Origin: Erysipelotrichaceae bacterium
GTDB taxonomy: Bacteria; Bacillota_I; Bacilli_A; Erysipelotrichales; Erysipelotrichaceae
Length of the DNA: 64,000 nucleotides
Direction of reading: 5' to 3'
Assembly: GCA_012523895.1 (NCBI GenBank)
Contig: JAAYSZ010000029.1
Span: forward strand, 31,036-95,035
In this document: piece after piece, positions 44,104-53,066 of the stretch
Position numbering within the stretch: position 1 is the first letter of the stretch
How the letters are laid out: every line of letters begins with the position of its first letter
The notes under the pieces: model-generated
The model's input: the letters and a program-made list of their open reading frames with translations, nothing else
Told to the model about the DNA's origin: nothing
Database searches by the model: none
Translations under genes and position numbers: made by a program

Positions 44104-46546
44104 CATTATCTCCTTTCTCTAGATTAAAAACAGGTTCTAATATGCAAGCCTTTCCTGGATATTTACAAATAGATTTATATGGACAATATGTACATGAATT
44201 TTCTGTTGGTAAAGTATCAATGAATCCCTCTTGTAATTTTTCATATATATTTTTGTAAATTTTATTAAACCCATCTTTAAAGGTTTCATAAATATAGAAA
44301 TTTGAATTATGGTTTTTAGGAGGATTTATATTATGATAAAACTTATTTAAATTTGAAGATAAACTTGTGGTATCTTCATTAAATATCATTCCTAAGAGTC
44401 TGTTCTTTTTAATAAATTCATCTTGTAAATTAATATCGATTTTATAATCTGATGTTTGAGTTTTAAATGAATTGTAATATACTCCCATAGGTTTTTTGTT
44501 TAATAAATCAGTCGCAACTATTAAATATGTTATTAATTGAAGTTTTTCTCCTGTACATATTTGATTATTATTCAAACTAATATTTCCTGTTTTATAATCA
44601 ATGATTCTTAATAAATCATATGCAATATCTACTCTATCAATACTTCCTTTAATAATAACCTCACCATTATTTATAGAGTATTCATCAAACTTAAATTCAC
44701 TATAAGCAGGTTTAAAAGAAGTGTCCAATTCCATTTCTTTTAAATAAATAAAATTTGTTTTTATACTATCTTTTATATTTATAAATAACTGATTAATTAA
44801 TAATACTTCTTTAGGATATTTTAATAACAAATCAGATTTTAAATCGTTTAATATTTCATCTATTTCTTCATCTAATATATTTATATAGTCTTTATTATAT
44901 TTTTTAACTATTATATCCATAAAATTGTGAACAATATTTCCTGAAGTCAGTTGATCGACAGTATCTTCTCTGTTTTCTTTGATTTTAAGCCCATAATTTA
45001 CAAAATATTTGTAAGGGCAAGAGTAAAATTGTTCAAAAGATGATACAGAGCCATAAAGAGAATTATTTTTAAAGAAAAGTTTTTGAGCTGTTTCATTAGA
45101 AAGATAATGTTTATTTCTTTCTAAATTATCTACTGATATTAAATTCCATCTTATTGCTTTTCCATATTTTTCAAGTTCAAAAGATCCTTCAATTGGTTTT
45201 CCGCTTAAATCACTTATATGGTAAGAATAGATAATATTATTACTACTATTTTCTAGCCAACTAAATTGATTGAAGTATTGATTATTTCTTTCTTCTAAAG
45301 TTGGATAGTTAATATTAGATACATATTTTTCATCGAACATTCCTTTTAAAGTTTTAAATCCTGGATATAGTTTTGATGAACAACCAACTACATAAGTATA
45401 TGATTTATTAAATACAGGTTTATTAATTGTTGTAATTAAAACTCCTTGATTTATTGAATCGTCAACAGTTGTTTCTAACTTATTAATTAAATATAAAATT
45501 ACTTCAAGTTCTTCTTTTGTGTTAATGAAATTGTATGTGGATTCTATTATTGATCTAATGTTTTTTAAGCTTGAAGGTTCACCGTTGTCCTTTAATAAAT
45601 TGTATGCATATAAAAGCATATCATTGTATTTATCAATAGTTAATATTTCTTTTATATTATCTTTAATATGTGATAAATCTTCATCAGGAATTTCTAATAT
45701 TTCTTTTGGTTTATTAATATATTTTTCTATATAATCCATTGTTTCTTTTTTTATATTAAATAAACTTAAAAAAGAAATTAGAGTTTCATAATCTTTATTA
45801 ATTATAAAATTTGAAATAGTAATAAAATCATAAGCAGTTCTTGATTTTATTTTGTATTTCATATTTTGTATTGGAATATTATATCTTTTAAACACTTGTT
45901 TAATTACTGGTATTTGATTATCTGGATTATTTACAACAATTATTGAATCTAATGCATTTTCATTAATACAGATATCTTGTGCAATTGATTCAATTTCTTC
46001 TCTATTATTTAGTGCAAACTTAGCTTTTTTATTTGAGTCTTTAATATCTGACAATTTAATTAGTTTAGCTCCATTATCAATAAGTTTTTTGATTGTTTTA
46101 TATTCAAAAGAATTATTAGTAAAATAATCAACTATAAAAAGGTTATCTACTTTTTCTATTTTATATTTTGATAAATATTTTTCATTAAATGGCAAATCAA
46201 TAATTGATTTAATTATTTTTTTTAATTCAATTTCTTGAGTTGTTTTAGAAGGTAAAGTGTCTATATCAATATTGTAAGTTATTAATTCTTTAGTAAAATC
46301 AACAATTTCTTCTATAAAAGCAGGGTATTGAACCATATTTTTATATAAATTTAATTCTTCTTTTATATTTTGTAATATCTTAAATGCTTTTAATAATAAA
46401 AGCTCATTACTGTATTTATTTGTATAATTAATAAACACATTAAAAGGAACTATTTTAGTATTGATTAGATAATTTGTATTATTTTCTATTAGTAATTTAT
46501 TAATTAAATCATTTTTTAAATAATTTGGACATATTATTGTTTTCAT
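44090..46546 (-). CDS. addB: ATP-dependent helicase/nuclease subunit B, lacking N-terminal Walker A
   Basis: 818 aa, much shorter than B. subtilis AddB (about 1166). C-terminal nuclease RIIDYKTGN and the four iron-sulphur cysteines are present (CPYKYF at about 507; CTYCPYKSIC and the later Cys at about 784-800). The N-terminus (MKTIICPNYLKND) lacks the GRSGSGKT Walker A of typical AddB. Minus-strand TGTTAGAAT (-10 at 46553-46558) ends 6 nt before ATG with no Shine-Dalgarno, so it is probably a leaderless mRNA. Chi recognition by this form is unknown. Confidence 0.88.
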   Translation of the reverse strand: MKTIICPNYLKNDLINKLLIENNTNYLINTKIVPFNVFINYTNKYSNELLLLKAFKILQNIKEELNLYKNMVQYPAFIEEIVDFTKELITYNIDIDTLPSKTTQEIELKKIIKSIIDLPFNEKYLSKYKIEKVDNLFIVDYFTNNSFEYKTIKKLIDNGAKLIKLSDIKDSNKKAKFALNNREEIESIAQDICINENALDSIIVVNNPDNQIPVIKQVFKRYNIPIQNMKYKIKSRTAYDFITISNFIINKDYETLISFLSLFNIKKETMDYIEKYINKPKEILEIPDEDLSHIKDNIKEILTIDKYNDMLLYAYNLLKDNGEPSSLKNIRSIIESTYNFINTKEELEVILYLINKLETTVDDSINQGVLITTINKPVFNKSYTYVVGCSSKLYPGFKTLKGMFDEKYVSNINYPTLEERNNQYFNQFSWLENSSNNIIYSYHISDLSGKPIEGSFELEKYGKAIRWNLISVDNLERNKHYLSNETAQKLFFKNNSLYGSVSSFEQFYSCPYKYFVNYGLKIKENREDTVDQLTSGNIVHNFMDIIVKKYNKDYINILDEEIDEILNDLKSDLLLKYPKEVLLINQLFINIKDSIKTNFIYLKEMELDTSFKPAYSEFKFDEYSINNGEVIIKGSIDRVDIAYDLLRIIDYKTGNISLNNNQICTGEKLQLITYLIVATDLLNKKPMGVYYNSFKTQTSDYKIDINLQDEFIKKNRLLGMIFNEDTTSLSSNLNKFYHNINPPKNHNSNFYIYETFKDGFNKIYKNIYEKLQEGFIDTLPTENSCTYCPYKSICKYPGKACILEPVFNLEKGDNDEVE

Positions 46547-46561
46547 GTATATATTCTAACA

Positions 46562-46591
46562 TTAAAAAATAGATTCCATGATAGAATCTAT
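46562..46591 (-). terminator. Terminator of the nrdD-nrdG (47-49 kb) operon
   Basis: ATAGATTC/GAATCTAT hairpin (46569-46591) with A-run on the plus strand; overlaps the nrdG stop. Confidence 0.75.
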
Positions 46592-47103
46592 AATTTTAAA
46601 AGTATAATGTTGTTTTGTGTTAATGATTTTTTTAAGTCAATAATTCTTTGATTTGATGAACCTTTAAATTTTAATCTAATATCTTTTAATTCTTCTATAT
46701 ATTTACCATCAACTAGTACATCTATATAAGACATTAACTCTTTTGTATAAGGAAGATCTTTAATCATTTCCATAATTTCTTCATAAGTATAACCGCTGTA
46801 ACACCATAAGTTTTTATTTGGATATAACTTTTTATACTTTCTTATAAAAGGAAGTAAAGATATTTGGTTTTTAGGATGAAGAGGTTCTCCTCCTAATAGT
46901 GTTAAACCTGCAATATGGTTTGGTTTTAATAAATCAAGTACTTGATTTTGAGCTTCTTTATCAAATGGAGTTCCATAATTAAAATCCCAAGTTTCCTTAT
47001 TGAAACATCCTTCACATAAGTGTGTACATCCAGAAACAAATAGAGAAACTCTTACTCCAATGCCGTTGGAAATATCGCAGTTTTTTATTGAAGTATAGTT
47101 CAT
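46588..47103 (-). CDS. nrdG: Anaerobic ribonucleotide reductase activating protein (classic NrdG)
   Basis: 171 aa, the E. coli-like size. CTHLCEGCFN cluster (Cys 26, 30, 33), LTLLGGEPLHPKN, and DVLVDGKYIEELKD. Begins on the base after the nrdD stop on the same strand, the standard nrdDG pairing. Produces the glycyl radical in the 47104 enzyme. Second such activase in the window. Confidence 0.95.
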   Translation of the reverse strand: MNYTSIKNCDISNGIGVRVSLFVSGCTHLCEGCFNKETWDFNYGTPFDKEAQNQVLDLLKPNHIAGLTLLGGEPLHPKNQISLLPFIRKYKKLYPNKNLWCYSGYTYEEIMEMIKDLPYTKELMSYIDVLVDGKYIEELKDIRLKFKGSSNQRIIDLKKSLTQNNIILLKL

Positions 47104-49230
47104 TTATAGATGGGTTACTCTATCTTTTATTTCTTTTGTTTTACCAACGTTCCAAAAGTTTTCTCCTAAGTAACCACAAGTCCTTCTTGTAACATTTAAA
47201 GTTTTTTTGTTTGTATTTTTACATACTGGACATTCCCACACATTGTCTTCATTAATTAGTATTTCTCCATCATACCCACATTCTTGGCAGTAATCAGATT
47301 TAGTGTTAAATTCTGCATATTGAATATGACCATAAATATATCTTACTAATTCTTCTAAGGCTTCTAAATTATGCATCATATTTGGAATTTCTACATAAGA
47401 TATAGCTCCTCCACTTGATATTGGTTGAAACTCAGCCTCAAAATTAAATTTACTGAAAGCATCAATTTGTTCTCTTACATCAACATGGTATGAATTTGTA
47501 TAGTAACCTTTATCAGTTACATCTTTGATATTTCCAAAGCGTTCTTTATCAATTCTTGCAAATCTATAACATAAGCTTTCTGCAGGAGTTCCATATAATG
47601 CAAAACCAATAGTTGTTTCTTCTTTCCATTTTGCACAAGCAGCATTCATTTTGTTCATAACCTTCATCGCAAACTCTTTGCCAATAGGAGAAGTTTGAGA
47701 TTCACCAGTCATTAATAGTGTCATTTCATAAACACCAATGTATCCAAGAGATATTGTTGAATAACCACCTTTTAATAAATGGTCAATTTTATCATCTGCG
47801 TTTAATCTAGCAATAGCTCCATACATCCAATGAACAGGAGATGTTTCAGCTTTTACACCAAGTAAGGCATGATGGCGACACATTAATGCTTCATAAGCTA
47901 GTTCTAGTCTTTCATCTAATAGTTTCCAGAATACTTCTTCATCACCATTTGCGATAATTGCGATTTGAGGTAAGTTTAATGAAACAACACCTTGATTAAA
48001 TCTTCCTTCAAATTTATAGTTTCCATTTTCATCAATCCATGGAGATAAGAAAGATCTACAGCCCATTGGTGAAAAAACATTTCCTTGATATGTTTCACGC
48101 ATTTTCTTTGCGGAAATATAATCTGGATACATTCTTTTAGCTGAACACTCTACAGCTACTTTTGTAATATAGTCATATTTACCACCAGTTAAGTTATTAT
48201 TTTCATCTAATACATATACTAATTTAGGAAATGCAGGAGTTACATAAACACCAGCTTCATTTTTAATTCCCTGAATTCTTTGTTTAAGTATTTCTTCATA
48301 AATCATTGCATTTTCTTCACAATATGGATTGTTTTCATCAAATTCCATGAACAATGTTACAAATGGTGATTGTCCATTTGTGGTCATTAGTGTATTGATT
48401 TGATATTGAATAGTTTGTACACCAGAAGCTAATTCTGTTTTTAATCTATCTGATACTAAAGAGTTAATCATTTCATCTGATAACTTGCCTTCATATTTAT
48501 TTCTAAGTTCTTTTTCAAACTTTTTTCTAGATACATCAAGATATTTACCTAAATGTTTTAAGTTGATCGATTGTCCTCCATATTGAGAACTTGCGACAGA
48601 TGCAATAATTTGCGTCATTACAGTACAAGCAACTTGGAATGATTTTGGAGTTTCAATTAATTTTCCATTCATTACTGTACCGTTTTCAAACATATCTTCA
48701 ATATTTATTAAACAACAATTAAATATTGGTTGTAAGAAGTAATCAGCATCATGAAAGTGTAAAACTCCATCATCATGAGCTTTACTTATTTTTTCTGGAA
48801 GTAAAAGCCTTCTTGTAAGATCTTTAGAAACTTCTCCTGCGATAAGGTCTCTTTGAGTACTTACAATTACAGCATTTTTATTAGAATTTTCTTCCATTAC
48901 ATCTTTATTAGAATGTTTGATTAAACCTAAAATAGATTCATCAGTAGTATTTTGTTTTCTTACTAATGCTCTAGTATAACGATATACAATATATTTTCTA
49001 GCTAGTTCAAATTTTTTAAGATCCATTAATCTTTCTTCGATAATATCTTGAATATCTTCGACCAGCATTCTTTTCTTTCCTAAACCTTCAATATAACTAA
49101 CGATTTCATTGATTTGTTCTTTAGTCACTTTTTCATTTTTCTTTACTTCATTATTTGCTTTTTCAATCGCAATAATTATTTTTTGAGCATCATATTCAAC
49201 GCTTCTACCATCCCTTTTAATAACTTTCAT
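47104..49230 (-). CDS. nrdD: Anaerobic (class III) ribonucleoside-triphosphate reductase, E. coli-like
   Basis: 708 aa. ATP-cone at the N-terminus (KVIKRDGRSVEYD), NCCLINIEDM and GCRSFLSPW catalytic blocks, zinc cysteines CQECG...CPVC, radical site RRTCGYLG (Gly about 686), and the tail FWNVGKTKEI. Resembles the formate-dependent NrdD1 group (E. coli, T4). RBS AAAGGAG. Divergent from the Crp/Fnr gene across a 145-bp region holding the palindrome at 49341. The genome thus has two class III enzymes of different type. Confidence 0.95.
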   Translation of the reverse strand: MKVIKRDGRSVEYDAQKIIIAIEKANNEVKKNEKVTKEQINEIVSYIEGLGKKRMLVEDIQDIIEERLMDLKKFELARKYIVYRYTRALVRKQNTTDESILGLIKHSNKDVMEENSNKNAVIVSTQRDLIAGEVSKDLTRRLLLPEKISKAHDDGVLHFHDADYFLQPIFNCCLINIEDMFENGTVMNGKLIETPKSFQVACTVMTQIIASVASSQYGGQSINLKHLGKYLDVSRKKFEKELRNKYEGKLSDEMINSLVSDRLKTELASGVQTIQYQINTLMTTNGQSPFVTLFMEFDENNPYCEENAMIYEEILKQRIQGIKNEAGVYVTPAFPKLVYVLDENNNLTGGKYDYITKVAVECSAKRMYPDYISAKKMRETYQGNVFSPMGCRSFLSPWIDENGNYKFEGRFNQGVVSLNLPQIAIIANGDEEVFWKLLDERLELAYEALMCRHHALLGVKAETSPVHWMYGAIARLNADDKIDHLLKGGYSTISLGYIGVYEMTLLMTGESQTSPIGKEFAMKVMNKMNAACAKWKEETTIGFALYGTPAESLCYRFARIDKERFGNIKDVTDKGYYTNSYHVDVREQIDAFSKFNFEAEFQPISSGGAISYVEIPNMMHNLEALEELVRYIYGHIQYAEFNTKSDYCQECGYDGEILINEDNVWECPVCKNTNKKTLNVTRRTCGYLGENFWNVGKTKEIKDRVTHL

Positions 49231-49340
49231 GAAATTTTCACTCCTTTTTATATATGATTGTATAATAGTGATAATTAATATAAAATGTTAATTATTATTA
49301 TATGCATTATACATGATAATACAGAATTACTAGGAAATTT

Positions 49341-49354
49341 GTTGCAAATGCAAC
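49341..49354. promoter_or_regulatory. Palindromic operator GTTGCAAATGCAAC
   Basis: Arms GTTGCA/TGCAAC with a 2-bp centre, between nrdD (-) and the Crp/Fnr gene (+). It lies where the -35 of the Crp/Fnr promoter (-10 TAATAT, 49364-49369) should be, and about 40-50 bp upstream of possible nrdD starts. Its near copy is at 38480 before the other nrdD. Confidence 0.6.
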
Positions 49355-49375
49355 GAATTTTGATAATATTTATTT

Positions 49376-49987
49376 ATGGACAATAAAGAATTAGTACATA
49401 ATTTATATTTAGCAATGAAGAAATGTAGGTTTGTCAGGACTAGAAATTATGTTAAAGGTGATGTTATAGCAAATTATATAGTAAACAGAAATTATGTTTA
49501 CTTTATTTTAAGTGGAAGTGCTAATTTAATTAGAATTACAAGATATGGTGAAGATGTACTTTTAGAGAAATATGAAGAATATGATTTTTTTGGAGAATTA
49601 TTTCATAATGTTACATTAAATAATGAAATGAGAGTTGTCGCAAGAAACAAATGTACTATTTTTTCTTTTGATTTTGATATTATAAGGAATGATGATAAAT
49701 ATTTATCTATATTAAAGTTGATATTAGAGATAACAACAAATAGAATAAAGAAGATGAATACACATACTGAAATTTTAAGTGGGAAAACTACAAGAGATAA
49801 ATTACTAATATTCTTTAATATTAGTGTGAGAAATAAGTTTAATAAGGTTATTGAATTAGATATGACATATACCGAACTTGCATCTTACTTAAATGTGGAT
49901 AGATCATCAATGATGAGAGAGTTAAGCCAACTTTCAAAAGATAGATTTATTAATAGAGATAAAAGGACAATAGAACTTTTATATTAG
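49376..49987 (+). CDS. Crp/Fnr-family transcriptional regulator
   Basis: 203 aa: N-terminal cyclic-nucleotide-like beta-roll (about 10-115), dimer helix, C-terminal winged HTH (TYTELASYLNVDRSSMMREL, about 163-182). Only two cysteines and no Cys cluster, so not an Fe-S FNR. TAATAT ends 6 nt before ATG and there is no Shine-Dalgarno; probably leaderless. It likely controls its own promoter and the nrd genes through GTTGCAAAYGCAAC. Followed after 9 nt by a lipoprotein gene. Confidence 0.9.
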   Translation: MDNKELVHNLYLAMKKCRFVRTRNYVKGDVIANYIVNRNYVYFILSGSANLIRITRYGEDVLLEKYEEYDFFGELFHNVTLNNEMRVVARNKCTIFSFDFDIIRNDDKYLSILKLILEITTNRIKKMNTHTEILSGKTTRDKLLIFFNISVRNKFNKVIELDMTYTELASYLNVDRSSMMRELSQLSKDRFINRDKRTIELLY

Positions 49988-49996
49988 GAGAAGAAA

Positions 49997-50590
49997 ATGA
50001 GAAAATTAATTACTTTATTATTGATTATAGGTATTTTCCTTTCTGGTTGTAATACTAGTAGAAAAGAAGAAGAGGAAATTTTAGTTAATGTTGAAAAACC
50101 TTCAACAACCTTAGAACTATTTTCTAATGCTATTAATGACTTTGATGTTGAAACAGGGTTATCTTGTGTTGAAATAGGTGATAAAGAAAAAGAAATTGTT
50201 AATCAAAAAGCAGATGAACTTCTTAAAATTCCTTTATTTAAGGGAATTTATCAAAGTGCTATTTATACAAACATTAAAGAAATAAAAAGTGAAGAGATTG
50301 ATAATAACAAAGCTAAAATAATAGCTATTATTTCCATAGAAACTATTAAAAACTTAGGAGAAACAGCTACAGATATTATTAGTGAAATTATAGAAGAAGG
50401 AACTAAATATGATGAAAATCAAATAAAATCACTTGTAATAGATGAAATATCTAAAATAGATATTTCAAAAAAGGAAGTGGTTGATATTGAAATAACTTTT
50501 AATATGATTTTAAAAGATGAAAAATGGATTATAAGTAAAGAAAACGGAATAATTATTAACGAAAAATCTATAACTATAAATGATAAATGA
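49997..50590 (+). CDS. Lipoprotein of unknown function
   Basis: 197 aa. Signal peptide and lipobox LSGC (Cys 18). The mature part is acidic, about 170 residues, alternating predicted strands and helices, ending in the pattern ITFNMILKDEKWIISKENG; this resembles DUF5105/DUF4878-like lipoproteins, but I cannot name the family safely. RBS AGGAGAAG. In an apparent operon with the Crp/Fnr regulator. Confidence 0.75.
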   Translation: MRKLITLLLIIGIFLSGCNTSRKEEEEILVNVEKPSTTLELFSNAINDFDVETGLSCVEIGDKEKEIVNQKADELLKIPLFKGIYQSAIYTNIKEIKSEEIDNNKAKIIAIISIETIKNLGETATDIISEIIEEGTKYDENQIKSLVIDEISKIDISKKEVVDIEITFNMILKDEKWIISKENGIIINEKSITINDK

Positions 50591-50616
50591 GCATATTGTT
50601 TGTATATAAAAACCCC

Positions 50617-50632
50617 TATATTTTAAAATATA
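50617..50632. promoter_or_regulatory. AT-rich 16-bp palindrome upstream of glutathione peroxidase
   Basis: TATATTTTAAAATATA, perfect, 19 bp before the gpx ATG and 5 bp before its RBS. Position suits a repressor site (a PerR/Fur-like size), but the sequence does not match the classic PerR box. Confidence 0.4.
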
Positions 50633-50650
50633 AATAAAGAGGTGAGTAAT

Positions 50651-51196
50651 ATGAAAATATATGATTTTACAGTTTTAGATAAAGATAATAATGAAGTAAA
50701 TTTAAGTGATTACAAAGGGAAAGTATTGTTAATTGTAAATACTGCGACAGAGTGTGGATTTACTCCACAATATGCATATCTTCAAGAACTGTATACAAAA
50801 TATAATGATAAAGGATTAGAGATATTAGATTTCCCATGCAATCAATTTGGAAACCAAGCTCCTGGTAGTGCTGAAGAAATTTATGAATTTTGTACTAGTA
50901 GGTTTGGAGTAACATTTCCACAAATGGCTAAGATAGAAGTTAATGGAGAAAACGCAATTGATTTGTATAAATATTTAACTTCTAATACTAAATTTGAAGG
51001 TTTTGATATGAATCATAAATTAGGGCCTGTGTTAGATGAACTTTATTTAAAAGAAGATCCTGATTATGCAAAAAAATCTAGTATAAAATGGAACTTCACA
51101 AAATTTTTGATTGATAGAGAAGGAAATCTAGTAAAAAGATTTGAACCTACTGCAGAAAAAGATGAAGTTGATAGTGCAGTATCGAAGTTATTGTAA
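50651..51196 (+). CDS. Glutathione peroxidase-family thiol peroxidase
   Basis: 181 aa from ATG 50651 (RBS AGAGG). NTATECGFTPQY with the peroxidatic Cys (about 35), DFPCNQFGNQ (second Cys about 63, Gln about 70) and KWNFTKFLID (Trp/Asn) complete the tetrad. Cys form, not selenocysteine. Probably reduced by thioredoxin, as in other bacteria lacking glutathione. Removes peroxides, in keeping with the flavodiiron protein in an anaerobe. A possible operator precedes it. Confidence 0.92.
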   Translation: MKIYDFTVLDKDNNEVNLSDYKGKVLLIVNTATECGFTPQYAYLQELYTKYNDKGLEILDFPCNQFGNQAPGSAEEIYEFCTSRFGVTFPQMAKIEVNGENAIDLYKYLTSNTKFEGFDMNHKLGPVLDELYLKEDPDYAKKSSIKWNFTKFLIDREGNLVKRFEPTAEKDEVDSAVSKLL

Positions 51197-51261
51197 TAAT
51201 TTTAATACCTTAACAAATATTAAGGTTAAATTTTAAAGAAAGAATGTAAAATATAAAATGT

Positions 51262-51316
51262 AAGCATATAGTAAAAATACAAATTGACTATATGCTTTAT
51301 TTTAATGTTTTTTAAT
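51262..51316 (+). terminator. Probable terminator after glutathione peroxidase
   Basis: AAGCATATAGT (51262-51272) pairs with ACTATATGCTT (51287-51297); 14-nt loop, then an interrupted T tract. Confidence 0.5.
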
Positions 51317-51359
51317 AAATTAAACATTTACGGGAAAGATATATAACAAGGAGGGGAAT

Positions 51360-53042
51360 ATGAAAAAACTTGTTATTATTTTTTTGTTACTTTGTATAAC
51401 TTTATCTATAAATCTAAAAGTTGTAAATGCTGAAGAAACAGAAACACCAACTGAAGCATCAACAACAGAAGAAACTATTATAGAAGAAAACACTTTAGAA
51501 GATGAACTTTTAATAATAGAACAAACAGAGAAAGATCAAATAACTAACGAAGAAACAGAAATAAAAGAAAATGATATCGAAGAAGAAAACAGTGAAGAAG
51601 ACTTAGTTAGCAAAGAGCTAGAAGAAGTTAATCAGATTGATGAACTGAAAAATGAAGATATACAAGCATTAAATTTAGATGAAGATATTGTTTTAGAAAC
51701 ATCTTTAAATAATGAAAATATATCTATTTATAATATGACAAGCTCTAATTCAAAACTTGGATATAATGCTGAAATTATTTTTGATACTACTTTTGAAGGT
51801 ACAACGATAAATAAAACATTTACTAATGCAAATGATACTTTAACAAATCAGGGATTATATGATTTAGGAATATGGATATTTAAAAAATATTTTGTAGGAT
51901 GGTCAGAAACAAAAGACTATCTTACAACTGATAATGCAAAATTATATTTTTCTAATGCAAAAATATCTGATATTTACCCAGAAGGTACAACTGAACCCAA
52001 AACTTTATATGCAATTTGGGTTGGAGGAACATCAATTGCAGGTATGAGTGGAGATATAGAAATAAATTATCAAATGACTCCTGAACAAACTGTTACAAAT
52101 GCAGGAACATCAATTTCAAATTCTGGGTTTGATAGTGTGGATGTAGATAAAAACGCAGTGTATAAATATGATCCAACTATTGATAAATACAATATTGTAG
52201 TTAATACATATTTTACTACTTCAAAAGAAGTAGCATTACTTACTTATTTTAATCCAGGAGGAATCCTTGTAAACTCAGGTACATGGTCTGATGGAGAAAA
52301 ACAGGGCGCAAGCTATTCACATATTGATTTACATATAAATTTAGATAATAGATTAGAAATTAATAATGGAATAATTGACCTTGAATTTACCAGCTATAGT
52401 TTTAAACCGAGTTATATTTTAACTCCTGATTATAAAGTGCTTGCTTCAGGATTAAGTAATTTGGTAGTTCAAGGAAGTCCAACAACACAATTTTCTACGG
52501 ATTTAAAAGGTAATAATAGTTTTATTCTTAGAACAACTATTAGAAGAGATGGAAATCCAATAAACAATTTAAATGCTACTGTTGAACAAGCTTTAAGTGG
52601 AATGAAATTAGAGTTAAAAAATATAAATAATATATATTTACCAAATGAAGAAGCTAAAAAAATTGCGGAAAATATGAATTCACCATTAGTAATGGATGGA
52701 TTTATTGATGGACTTGCTAAAGCATCATCCGCTGAGTTTCCAATGTATAAAATACATAGTAATGATCTTATTATTGATTTTAAAAAGGATACATTTACTC
52801 CACCGCCAACAGTAACTCCTACAATTGTTTCATCAGAAACTATTAAAATAGAAGCTAGAACATGTCAAGATGATGGATATCCTAAAGAATATTATTGGGA
52901 TGATGCACTTCTTGCCTGTGTAGCACCAATATCCACTTATAAAGTTCCTCCTACTGCTACAAACAATCAAACACATTTATTTGTATCAATACTGATGCTT
53001 TCAGGAATTTTACTAATAATTTTAAACAAAAAGAACAATTAA
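51360..53042 (+). CDS. Surface protein with acidic stalk, InlB-like repeat and C-terminal membrane anchor
   Basis: 560 aa. Signal peptide (KKLVIIFLLLCITLSINL), then about 100 residues very rich in Glu/Thr/Ile like the stalk of the 13954 protein, a region reminiscent of InlB-type B repeats (KYFVGWSETKDY...TLYAIW, about 175-222), a beta-rich middle, and a C-terminal helix with KKNN. Just before the helix is VPPTATN, a degenerate relative of the VPNTG sorting motif of the other surface protein. Strong RBS GGAGGGG, part of a GGGGAAT complementary to the C-rich loops of the RNA at 32823. Confidence 0.75.
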   Translation: MKKLVIIFLLLCITLSINLKVVNAEETETPTEASTTEETIIEENTLEDELLIIEQTEKDQITNEETEIKENDIEEENSEEDLVSKELEEVNQIDELKNEDIQALNLDEDIVLETSLNNENISIYNMTSSNSKLGYNAEIIFDTTFEGTTINKTFTNANDTLTNQGLYDLGIWIFKKYFVGWSETKDYLTTDNAKLYFSNAKISDIYPEGTTEPKTLYAIWVGGTSIAGMSGDIEINYQMTPEQTVTNAGTSISNSGFDSVDVDKNAVYKYDPTIDKYNIVVNTYFTTSKEVALLTYFNPGGILVNSGTWSDGEKQGASYSHIDLHINLDNRLEINNGIIDLEFTSYSFKPSYILTPDYKVLASGLSNLVVQGSPTTQFSTDLKGNNSFILRTTIRRDGNPINNLNATVEQALSGMKLELKNINNIYLPNEEAKKIAENMNSPLVMDGFIDGLAKASSAEFPMYKIHSNDLIIDFKKDTFTPPPTVTPTIVSSETIKIEARTCQDDGYPKEYYWDDALLACVAPISTYKVPPTATNNQTHLFVSILMLSGILLIILNKKNN

Positions 53043-53066
53043 AAATGAGCAAATTTGCTCATTTTT
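53041..53066. terminator. Bidirectional terminator
   Basis: AAAAATGAGC (53041-53050) pairs with GCTCATTTTT (53057-53066) around AAATTT, between convergent genes. Confidence 0.9.
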
